NCBI GenBank assembly: GCA_041742255.1
Contig: JBGSIZ010000075.1
Location: forward strand, 1-12,009
Length of the DNA stretch: 12,009 nt
Source: JBGSIZ01 sp041742255
Lineage (GTDB): Bacteria; Pseudomonadota; Alphaproteobacteria; Rhodobacterales; Rhodobacteraceae
Direction of reading: 5' to 3'
Shown: one piece after another, positions 6,610 through 11,870 of the stretch
Layout: each line of letters opens with the position of its first letter
Numbering within the stretch: the stretch's first letter is position 1
The notes under the pieces: model-generated
What the model was told of the DNA's origin: nothing
Seen by the model: only the letters and a program-made list of their open reading frames with translations
The model's database searches: none
Made by a program: the position numbers and the translations under genes

Positions 6610-6622
6610 CGCCGATCACGCC
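6603..6622. repeat. Perfect 7-bp inverted repeat containing both convergent stop codons
   Basis: GGCGTGA (6603-6609) and TCACGCC (6616-6622) are exact inverted copies around a 6-nt loop. The first arm ends in the TGA of the lrp gene; the second begins with the complement of the TGA of the Hint gene. It makes a stem at the end of both transcripts, without a U-run. Confidence 0.55.
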
Positions 6623-7407
6623 GCGCTGGAGTTGTCCAGATCGCTGAGCCGGAGGCGGCGGAATGCCGGTGCCCCGAAATCTTCGAGCGAGCGGCGGTGC
6701 GGGAACAGCGACAGGAACAGGTTCAGCACGTCCCCGCGCAGGTGAAAGGCCGACACCGAGCCCGGATGATAGGTTTCCACCTCCAGCCCGCCGATGTTGA
6801 TCCGTTCCTGTGCCGCGAACGCAAGGTGATAGACCGGAACCGCCGACATTGGCGTCAATTCCACAACGTTCACCCCGTCCACGAAATCCCGCAGCGGGAT
6901 CATGGCCCCGTCCTGCCCGGTCAGTGACCGGGTGCCGGGTGTGCGGTGGTAGAAATGCGCGGCCGGGCCAAAAACGATGTCCGACGCGGGCCGGTTGAAC
7001 CCGAACGATTCGGCGTTGATCCGGGTGAGGTGCCCCATTTCCGGGCTTTGCCCCGTGGTTCCCGGCACCAGCGTTGCGCAGCCTTTCCACAACAGTGGTT
7101 TCAGACCGTGATCGACAGTGCGAACCCGGTCGCCCGGTAGCAGATCCTCGACCGCGATAAAGCCCCGGTCGGTGGGAATGGGTGCCCCGCGCGCAAAGGC
7201 GGAAAACGCGGATTCGAACGCGGGAACGGCAGGAGCGACGCGACGGAGTTCCGTGATTTCGCCGTCCTTGTCCAGATGGACCACTTCGTAGCGCCGCATG
7301 AGCGGCGGGCGGGCGGACCGCAGGTCCGGCGTCGGTGCTGTTGGGCGGGCAGGAGGGGCAAACCGGGACGGCGCCCGGAACGTGCCGTTTGTGGGGGTCA
7401 TGGACAT
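6616..7407 (-). CDS. Hint-domain (Hedgehog/intein-like, Hint_2 type) protein
   Basis: 263 residues from ATG 7407 (AGGTG 5 nt upstream). Residues 1-36 are a Pro/Arg/Ala-rich, probably disordered arm, followed by a short strand-rich stretch (RRYEVVHLDKDGEITELRRV). The Hint-like region runs from about residue 70 to 215, with FARGAPIPTDRG, the signature VEDLLPGDRVRTVDHGLKPLLWKG (86-109) and a later VYHLAFAAQERINIGGLEVETYHPG. In many family members the region opens with a Cys that starts the N-to-S acyl shift; here the aligned position is Ala70. Self-cleavage is therefore unlikely, and the fold may have another use. There is no signal peptide. Such genes are common in Rhodobacterales but their function is unknown. 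It converges on lrp with only 6 nt between stops. Confidence 0.82.
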   Translation of the reverse strand: MSMTPTNGTFRAPSRFAPPARPTAPTPDLRSARPPLMRRYEVVHLDKDGEITELRRVAPAVPAFESAFSAFARGAPIPTDRGFIAVEDLLPGDRVRTVDHGLKPLLWKGCATLVPGTTGQSPEMGHLTRINAESFGFNRPASDIVFGPAAHFYHRTPGTRSLTGQDGAMIPLRDFVDGVNVVELTPMSAVPVYHLAFAAQERINIGGLEVETYHPGSVSAFHLRGDVLNLFLSLFPHRRSLEDFGAPAFRRLRLSDLDNSSAA

Positions 7408-7477
7408 GCGAACACCTGAATTATGTCGCCCGGTCTGGCCCCCACGGTCAGGTTCGGGTGATACTGAAACTAGAACC

Positions 7478-7506
7478 ATTGACCCGATCTGCGCCGTTTC
7501 TGTCAA
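7478..7506 (-). promoter_or_regulatory. Candidate sigma70 promoter of the Hint gene
   Basis: On the minus strand a perfect TTGACA (7506-7501) is followed after 17 nt by GTCAAT (7483-7478), giving a start near 7471 and a leader of about 64 nt. A near-palindrome, ATTGGTGCCAAT (7509-7520), abuts the -35 on its upstream side. An 8-bp inverted repeat (ATTGACCC 7478-7485, GGGTCAAT 7534-7541) brackets the promoter, so regulation by a DNA-binding dimer is possible. Confidence 0.5.
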
Positions 7507-7624
7507 AGATTGGTGCCAATCGGTCCTGATTCGGGGTCAATCCGGCGTGGTCGGCGCGATTGTTCCGGGATGGTCACCCGTTTCGCCATAAAGTGAGTCG
7601 CGGTGACTGGCTGTGCCAGAACGC

Positions 7625-7652
7625 AAAACGCCGCCCGGACCGGGGCGGCGTT
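7625..7652 (-). terminator. Rho-independent terminator of the 52-residue gene
   Basis: Ten base pairs (7627-7636 with 7643-7652; AACGCCGCCC against GGGCGGCGTT) enclose a 6-nt loop. On the minus strand the stem ends in a TTTT run. It lies 21 nt after the stop at 7674. Confidence 0.85.
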
Positions 7653-7673
7653 ACGTCGGTTGGGGAAGTGGGA

Positions 7674-7832
7674 TCAGGCCGTTGCGCGCTTTGCCGGCGC
7701 AGGTTTCGCCGCAACCTCGGCCCGGCGGGCGATGAAGGCGTCGCGCCGCAATCCGCGTTCCCACGGCATTTTGGTTTTGCAGGCCGAAGCCTCGGTCAAC
7801 AGCGATTTCATCCAGCGTTTTTCTGTTTTCAT
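7674..7832 (-). CDS. Uncharacterised 52-residue basic protein
   Basis: A short ORF from ATG 7832 with AGGGG 7 nt upstream and a strong intrinsic terminator 21 nt downstream: a complete, self-contained transcription unit. The protein is basic (many Lys/Arg), begins MKTEKRWMKSLLTEA, has a single Cys (18), a central MPWERGLRRDAFIARR and an Ala/Lys/Pro-rich tail (AAKPAPAKRATA). No signal peptide or transmembrane segment is visible. An in-frame extension upstream to 7946 lacks a ribosome site and looks non-coding. I have a loose memory of similar small hypothetical proteins in Rhodobacteraceae but cannot name a family. A nucleic-acid or ribosome-associated role would fit the charge, but this is speculation. 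Confidence 0.72.
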   Translation of the reverse strand: MKTEKRWMKSLLTEASACKTKMPWERGLRRDAFIARRAEVAAKPAPAKRATA

Positions 7833-8001
7833 GATCGGCCCCTGTGTCTGATCCGGTGTGTCCGGGATGCAGTCAGATTGCCTAAGGATCGGGGCAACTG
7901 TTTGACGAACTGTGAAGTTTTCGGGGAATTTGAAGAAAAGCCGCAAGAAAATGGCTGTGACCGCCGAGGTCGGTGTTAATGCGTTGATTCTATTGAGTTT
8001 C

Positions 8002-8048
8002 GCGGATTCTCAGGAAACAATCCGCCCTCTTTTTCAGGATTTGTTTCC
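8002..8048 (+). other. Overlapping, mutually exclusive hairpins with a U-run (orphan terminator/attenuator-like)
   Basis: Hairpin A pairs 8002-8008 (GCGGATT) with 8019-8025 (AATCCGC) and is followed by CCTCTTTTT, like a plus-strand intrinsic terminator. Hairpin B pairs 8013-8023 (GGAAACAATCC) with 8037-8048 (GGATTTGTTTCC, one extra T). They share 8019-8023 and so cannot coexist. No plus-strand gene ends or begins nearby. On the minus strand the same region lies about 57 nt past the pgeF stop, where hairpin B could end that transcript, but without a U-run. Confidence 0.4.
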
Positions 8049-8104
8049 GCAATTCGGGCGAAAACCCCGCGTTGTCGCCGCATTGCTGCCAAGATCGGGC
8101 CAGA

Positions 8105-8860
8105 TCAGAGCCGGATCACGGAAATCAGCCGCCCATAGTCCGCCTCGCGCGCGTGGGTGGTGCGCCGGTAGCTGTAGAACCGCGCGGGGTCGGAGTAGGT
8201 GCAATGCCGCGTCCATTCCGCGTGACCGACCCCTGCCGCGCGCAATTGCGCCAGCCCAAAGGCGGGCAGGTCAAACAGCATCCGGTCCCCGGACCCTTGG
8301 GCAAAGAACCGGCCATGCCCTGGATCGGCATCGATGAATTGATCGAAAAAGTCGGGGCCAACCTCATACGCGCGTTGGCTGATGGTGGGGCCGATGATGG
8401 CCGTGATGGTGCTGCGTGTCGCCCCAAGTGCCACCATCGCGTCCACGGTGGCCCCCAGCACGCCCGACAGCGCCCCTTTCCACCCTGCATGGGCGGCCCC
8501 GATCACGCCCGCACCCGTGTCCGCGAACAGCACGGGTTGGCAATCGGCGGTCAGGATGGACAGGGCAAGGCCCGGTGTGGCCGTGACCAATGCGTCGGCC
8601 TGTGGCCTGTCCGGCGTTGCGGCGGTGACGGTCACGACATCGGCGGAATGGACCTGATGCACGCCCAGAAGCGTGGACGCCGTGACCCCCATGGCCTGCG
8701 CCACCCGGTCCCGGTTGATCGCGACGGCCTCGTGTTGGTCCGAACTGCCAAAGCCGCAGTTGAGCCCGGCAAACACCCCCGATGACGCCCCGCCCGCACG
8801 GGTGAAAAACCCGTGGGTCAGGGGTGCGAGCGCGTCGCTGGTGATGATATCGAGCGTCAT
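8105..8860 (-). CDS. pgeF: Peptidoglycan editing factor PgeF / YfiH-type laccase-domain protein
   Basis: 251 residues, the full length of the YfiH/PgeF (Cu-oxidase_4, DUF152) family. In E. coli the homologue guards against wrong amino acids in peptidoglycan stem peptides; some relatives act as purine nucleoside phosphorylases or polyphenol oxidases, so the substrate here is open. The metal-site pattern is complete: VHQVHSADV (67-75, His71), LTADCQPVLFAD (103-114, Cys107) and AAHAGWKGALSGV (122-134, His124). These are followed by IGPTISQRAYEVG (156-168) and the C-terminal HCTYSDPARFYSYRR (219-233). ATG 8860 overlaps the midA stop as ATGA, so translation is coupled. It is the last gene of lgt-midA-pgeF. 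Confidence 0.94.
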   Translation of the reverse strand: MTLDIITSDALAPLTHGFFTRAGGASSGVFAGLNCGFGSSDQHEAVAINRDRVAQAMGVTASTLLGVHQVHSADVVTVTAATPDRPQADALVTATPGLALSILTADCQPVLFADTGAGVIGAAHAGWKGALSGVLGATVDAMVALGATRSTITAIIGPTISQRAYEVGPDFFDQFIDADPGHGRFFAQGSGDRMLFDLPAFGLAQLRAAGVGHAEWTRHCTYSDPARFYSYRRTTHAREADYGRLISVIRL

Positions 8861-9942
8861 GGCTCAAACCCCGGCACCGGTGGGGCCCCGTTTGGCCAAA
8901 GCCCCATACCCTTAAAGAGGTGGCCCATCTGGGTAGGGTGGGTCAAGCGCCGATGCGCCGCGATGTGCTGTTCGCGTGCCGGGCCGGTCAGTTTGCCCGC
9001 CAGCGCCTGCGCCCGTGCCGTAATTCCAAGCCGTTCCAGAAACACGCCTTGGGTCGTCAGGCGCGAATGGCGGGCCGGGGCGGCGGCCAGTGCCACCTGT
9101 TCGAAATCCACATGCGCCGTGATGTCGGCGGTGCCGGGTGCCAGCAAGGGATGCACTGGTTGGTGATCCGACAACGCCTGCACCGTGTCCCCCAGTGACC
9201 GCCAGTCGCCGTAGTCGATCAGAATGGCCGCCCCGCCGTGTCCTGCGATCCGTTGCCCGATGGTCCCCACAAGGGCAGGTAGCGCCGGGCACACCTCGAC
9301 AATATCCCCCGGTGTCGTGTCGTCCAGCCGGTGCGACAAAAGCCCGAGCGGCGCCGCCGCCGAGAGCCCAAAGGACAGGTGCCCATCCGCCAGCCCCACC
9401 ATGACCTCGCGCCAGCCTGCGTCGTCCCGTTGGAATTGCCGGACCGGCAGCGCGTCCAGAAATTCGTTGGCGACCAGATACAAGGGACCGGCGGGCACCG
9501 TGTCGATCTGGTCATGCCAGTGGGCATCGGGCAGCCGCGTGGCCTGTTCCCCCCGCAGCCGCGCCGATCCTTCGATCAAATGAACCGATAGGGCCGCATG
9601 GAACCCCGGCACGCCCGCCGTCGCCCGCAGCGCATCCGCCATCAGCGTCCCCCGACCCGGTCCAAGTTCGCACAGGATGATCTGCCCCGGCCGCCCTTGG
9701 TCTATCCAGGCCTGCGCGAGCGCCAGCCCGATCAGTTCCCCGAACATCTGGCTGATGTCCGGGGCTGTGATGAAATCCCCCGCGACCCCGAAGGCCGGGC
9801 GCGTGGTGTAATAGCCATGGACGGGGTGCATCAACGCTTCGGCCATGTAGTCCGCCAGCGTGATTGGTCCGGTCGCCGCGATCCGGGTGGCCAGCAGTTT
9901 GCCAAGTGGCGTCTGGCCCGCCGTCATCTGCGCCGCCGTCAT
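8857..9942 (-). CDS. midA: Class I SAM-dependent methyltransferase, MidA/NDUFAF7 family
   Basis: 361 residues. NDUFAF7/MidA proteins methylate an arginine of a complex I subunit in mitochondria; a similar role in bacterial NADH dehydrogenase assembly is inferred. The N-terminal family block is clear (ITLADYMAEALMHPVHGYY at 27-45, GDFITAPDISQMFGELIG at 55-72), then the SAM-binding ELGPGRGTL (92-100), NEFLDALPVRQF (159-170) and ILIDYG (240-245), ending with FKGMGLWP. The start at 9942 is chosen because its ATG overlaps the lgt stop (ATGA). A second ATG at 9927 lies in a near-perfect 15-bp tandem copy of the start region and is a possible alternative. The frame is open far upstream but runs antisense-like within lgt. 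The stop overlaps pgeF (ATGA). Confidence 0.93.
   Translation of the reverse strand: MTAAQMTAGQTPLGKLLATRIAATGPITLADYMAEALMHPVHGYYTTRPAFGVAGDFITAPDISQMFGELIGLALAQAWIDQGRPGQIILCELGPGRGTLMADALRATAGVPGFHAALSVHLIEGSARLRGEQATRLPDAHWHDQIDTVPAGPLYLVANEFLDALPVRQFQRDDAGWREVMVGLADGHLSFGLSAAAPLGLLSHRLDDTTPGDIVEVCPALPALVGTIGQRIAGHGGAAILIDYGDWRSLGDTVQALSDHQPVHPLLAPGTADITAHVDFEQVALAAAPARHSRLTTQGVFLERLGITARAQALAGKLTGPAREQHIAAHRRLTHPTQMGHLFKGMGLWPNGAPPVPGFEP
9913..9942 (-). repeat. 15-bp tandem duplication containing the midA start codon
   Basis: Read on the minus strand, ATGACGGCGGCGCAG is followed directly by ATGACGGCGGGCCAG (two mismatches), encoding MTAAQ-MTAGQ. The duplication supplies two in-frame ATG codons, of which the first overlaps the lgt stop. 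Confidence 0.6.
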
Positions 9943-10820
9943 CTGGACCGGGCGCGGGCCATGACCAGCAGCCCGATGGCAATCATCGGCAGCGTCAGAA
10001 GTTGCCCCATCGTCAGCCCGTAGCCCCCAAAATGCACCGCCAGCCCCAAGGGGTTGCCCAGGCTGACAAATTGCGCGTCCGGTTGCCGCACGAATTCCAC
10101 CGCGAACCGCGCCAACCCGTAGCCCAGAAAGAACGTCCCCGAGATCAGCCATGGCCGTTTCAGGCCCCCGGCCCGGAATGCCAGCCAGATCAGGACTGCC
10201 CCCAGAACCAACCCTTCGAGCGCCGATTCGTAGAGTTGCGACGGGTGCCGCGCGCAGGCTTGTGCCACCGTGGCGCAGGCCTGTGCCGCCTCGCCCGGAA
10301 ATATCACGCCCCATGGCAGGTCCGTGGGCCGCCCCCACAACTCGGCATTGATGAAATTCGCGACCCGGCCCAAGAGGATCGCAGGCGGTGCCGCGAGCGC
10401 CACGCTGTCCGCAAGGGCCGACAGGGGCAGGCTGAATTTACGTTGGAACCAGACGATGGCCACCACCACCCCAAGGAAACCGCCGTGAAACGACATCCCC
10501 CCCCGCCAGATGATCGGAATTTCCAGCGGGTTGGCGAGGTAATAGCCCGGTTGATAAAACAGCACATAGCCGAGCCGCCCGCCCGAGATGACCCCGACGA
10601 TGATCCACGTCAAAAGCTGTTCAAGGTGATCGGCGGTCAGTGGGCTGCTATCCCCGGCCCAAAGACGCGGCCGCCGCGCCGCCGCCACCGCCAGCCGCCA
10701 GCCCAGAAGGATGCCCACGATATAGGCCATCGCATACCAGCGCAGCGCCAGTTCGATGCCAAAGACGGTGACCGAGAAAATCTCGGGCGATAGGGCGGGA
10801 AAGGGAATGGCGGCTTGCAT
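9939..10820 (-). CDS. lgt: Prolipoprotein diacylglyceryl transferase Lgt
   Basis: 293 residues; an inner-membrane enzyme that moves diacylglycerol from phosphatidylglycerol onto the lipobox Cys of prolipoproteins. Several hydrophobic segments are visible (about 17-50, 68-90, 112-126, 136-152, 200-216, 224-243 and 263-288). Family landmarks: WRGGMSFHGG (105-114, His112), GRVANFINAELWGR (151-164, the Lgt signature with Arg152, Asn155 and Glu160), HPSQLYE (192-198) and GLARFAVEFVRQPD (235-248). ATG 10820 fits the usual N-terminus. No clear Shine-Dalgarno precedes it (the leader is AC-rich), which is unusual for this window. First gene of the lgt-midA-pgeF operon, divergent from ubiK with a 116-bp gap. 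Confidence 0.97.
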   Translation of the reverse strand: MQAAIPFPALSPEIFSVTVFGIELALRWYAMAYIVGILLGWRLAVAAARRPRLWAGDSSPLTADHLEQLLTWIIVGVISGGRLGYVLFYQPGYYLANPLEIPIIWRGGMSFHGGFLGVVVAIVWFQRKFSLPLSALADSVALAAPPAILLGRVANFINAELWGRPTDLPWGVIFPGEAAQACATVAQACARHPSQLYESALEGLVLGAVLIWLAFRAGGLKRPWLISGTFFLGYGLARFAVEFVRQPDAQFVSLGNPLGLAVHFGGYGLTMGQLLTLPMIAIGLLVMARARSR

Positions 10821-10868
10821 GGTGCTTTGTTGTGCGGGGGTGCGACGAAGTCAACCGGGACCGGCGGC

Positions 10869-10898
10869 TTGTGTCCGACCCGTTCGCCCCCATATATG
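10869..10898 (+). promoter_or_regulatory. Candidate sigma70 promoter of ubiK
   Basis: TTGTGT (10869-10874) is followed after 18 nt by TATATG (10893-10898). A start near 10905 would give a leader of about 32 nt, including GGAGG at 10927-10931. The elements are moderate matches and the AT-rich ATATAT stands out in GC-rich surroundings. Confidence 0.4.
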
Positions 10899-10936
10899 TG
10901 TGGTGTGTGACAGAACGCGCATCTCTGGAGGACGAC

Positions 10937-11182
10937 ATGCAGACCCGCAACAAGATCATGGACGACCTGAGCCAGTTGATGACCAACGCCATGGGCGTGG
11001 CCCAAGGCGCCAAGGACGAAGCCCAGAACGCGATGAAATCCGTCATGGACCGCTGGTTGGCCGACCGCGATTTCGTCACCCGCGAGGAATTCGAGGCCGT
11101 GCGCACGATGGCCCAGAAGGCCCGCGAAGAAAACGCTGCCCTGATGGCCCGGATTGTCGTTCTGGAAGCCAAGGGCAAGTAA
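10937..11182 (+). CDS. ubiK: UbiK family accessory factor (BMFP/YqiC-like)
   Basis: 81 residues. UbiK proteins aid ubiquinone biosynthesis; the E. coli form is a coiled-coil trimer that can fuse membranes and works with UbiJ. The sequence shows the family layout: an N-terminal amphipathic helix (MQTRNKIMDDLSQLMTNAMG), a linker with VTREEFEAVR (47-56) and a C-terminal coiled coil (about 50-78, ending in ARIVVLEAKGK). GGAGG ends 5 nt before ATG 10937; the frame is open upstream to 10832 but has no ribosome site. Divergent from lgt. A downstream hairpin at 11225-11241 may end transcription. Confidence 0.9.
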   Translation: MQTRNKIMDDLSQLMTNAMGVAQGAKDEAQNAMKSVMDRWLADRDFVTREEFEAVRTMAQKAREENAALMARIVVLEAKGK

Positions 11183-11224
11183 GTTTCGGCCCGTCGCCCC
11201 GGTTTTGAGACCGGTGGACACAAA

Positions 11225-11241
11225 CCGACCGTCACGGTCGG
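11225..11241 (+). terminator. Possible ubiK terminator hairpin
   Basis: CCGACCG (11225-11231) pairs with CGGTCGG (11235-11241) around a 3-nt loop, 42 nt after the ubiK stop. GTTATAACCGTTAGTTTT follows, which is T-rich but not a clean run. A weaker stem (11199-11203 with 11210-11214) precedes it. Confidence 0.4.
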
Positions 11242-11556
11242 GTTATAACCGTTAGTTTTCCGCGTTTTCCACCTGCCCTGAAACGGGGCAGGGGCAGGCG
11301 GTATACCCGTTTTCTTGTAGGGAGACACTAGATATTGCAGTGCCCGGAAGACCGTCGAAGAAGGCGGAAGAAGTCGGACGGGGCCTTGTAAATAAGGTGT
11401 TTGGGGCGACCGATGGCGGGGTGCGCGCTGGGGGCGCGGTGTTTGCAGTAAATGCTGAAAACGGTCGATTTCGCCGATCAGACTGTCCGTGGCGCCGGGT
11501 TGACCTGTGCGCAGCGGAAGAAGGCTAAACCCTGTTTAATCAACAGAAAAATGGGC

Positions 11557-11575
11557 GTTGAACAGGACGTTCAAC
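11557..11575. repeat. 7-bp inverted repeat GTTGAAC-N5-GTTCAAC
   Basis: The arms at 11557-11563 and 11569-11575 are exact inverted copies with a 5-bp spacer. The dyad looks like a dimer-binding operator or a small hairpin. No supported gene lies beside it. Confidence 0.45.
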
Positions 11576-11602
11576 CGGCATTTTACCATCAACGGTGGTC
11601 TG

Positions 11603-11650
11603 GGAACTGCGACAGTCTTGTCGTAGAAGCCCATCTGTTGTCGCAGTTCC
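11603..11650. repeat. Perfect 12-bp inverted repeat with three TGTCG(C/T)AG copies
   Basis: GGAACTGCGACA (11603-11614) and TGTCGCAGTTCC (11639-11650) are exact inverted copies with 24 bp between. A third related motif, TTGTCGTAG, lies in the spacer at 11618-11626, 20 bp before TTGTCGCAG at 11638-11646, about two helical turns. A looser copy (CTGCGACG) occurs near 11711-11718. The pattern could be a transposon or recombinase site, or a set of operator boxes. Confidence 0.55.
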
Positions 11651-11729
11651 AAATTCGCTTATATCTTCAACTGCTTAACTGATCCACTTGGGCGTCAAGT
11701 AGGATGTATTCTGCGACGTGACTTCTGGC

Positions 11730-11870
11730 TTAGCGAGCCTCATACCCCGACAGGACCGACGCCATGGAGAACAGTTGATCAAGGGTCTCATCGGCTTGCA
11801 AGTTTGCAGCGTCCAACAGCTGGCGCTGCCCGCAAGTCGTTCTGGCCTCGTTGGCGGCCTGGAGGAATAT
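11730..11870 (-). pseudogene. Possible 3' remnant of a gene interrupted by the insertion sequence
   Basis: On the minus strand an open frame ends at TAA (11732-11730) and gives 46 residues up to the presumed IS edge (starting IFLQAANEARTTCGQ and ending LFSMASVLSGYEAR). Codon choice is reasonable for coding DNA, with many G/C third positions, and the peptide is plausibly helical. No start with a ribosome site belongs to it. The frame stays open into the IS, which would be expected by chance over this distance. I do not recognise the family. The reading as a truncated gene is an inference and could be wrong. Confidence 0.33.

Larger units (their letters stand above)
11183..11729. other. 547-bp region without a supported gene, rich in inverted repeats
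   Basis: Open frames here are short and lack ribosome sites or recognisable protein features. Visible structure includes hairpins at 11199-11214, 11225-11241 and 11272-11292, the palindromes GGTTATAACC (11241-11250) and GGTATACC (11300-11307), a 7-bp inverted repeat at 11557-11575 and a 12-bp inverted repeat at 11603-11650. From about 11520 the DNA is visibly less GC-rich than the genes to the left. It may be the remains of acquired DNA or a regulatory island between core genes and the IS. Confidence 0.6.

Noticed and set aside
8072..8785. Plus-strand 237-codon frame over pgeF
   Set aside because: Antisense shadow of a gene with complete metal-site motifs.
9943..10338. Upstream extension of midA to a start at 10338
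   Set aside because: It would run through lgt in another frame; the family N-terminus and the ATGA junction place the start at 9942.
9864..10793. Plus-strand 309-codon frame over lgt
   Set aside because: Antisense shadow: the Pro/Gln/Arg-rich peptide lacks any recognisable domain, while lgt is clear on the other strand.
10821..10860. TTGACT upstream of lgt as a promoter
   Set aside because: With 17-nt spacing the -10 would fall within a few bases of the lgt ATG, requiring a leaderless mRNA; not convincing enough to annotate.
11197..11216. tRNA-Ser-like anticodon arm on the minus strand (CCGGT-CTCAAA-ACCGG)
   Set aside because: The loop has 6 rather than 7 bases, and no acceptor, D or T arm can be assembled around it; taken as a simple hairpin after ubiK.
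11340..11682. Short plus-strand frames starting at 11340 and 11452
   Set aside because: No properly placed ribosome site, poor start codons or context, and low-complexity or unrelated translations; not supported as genes.
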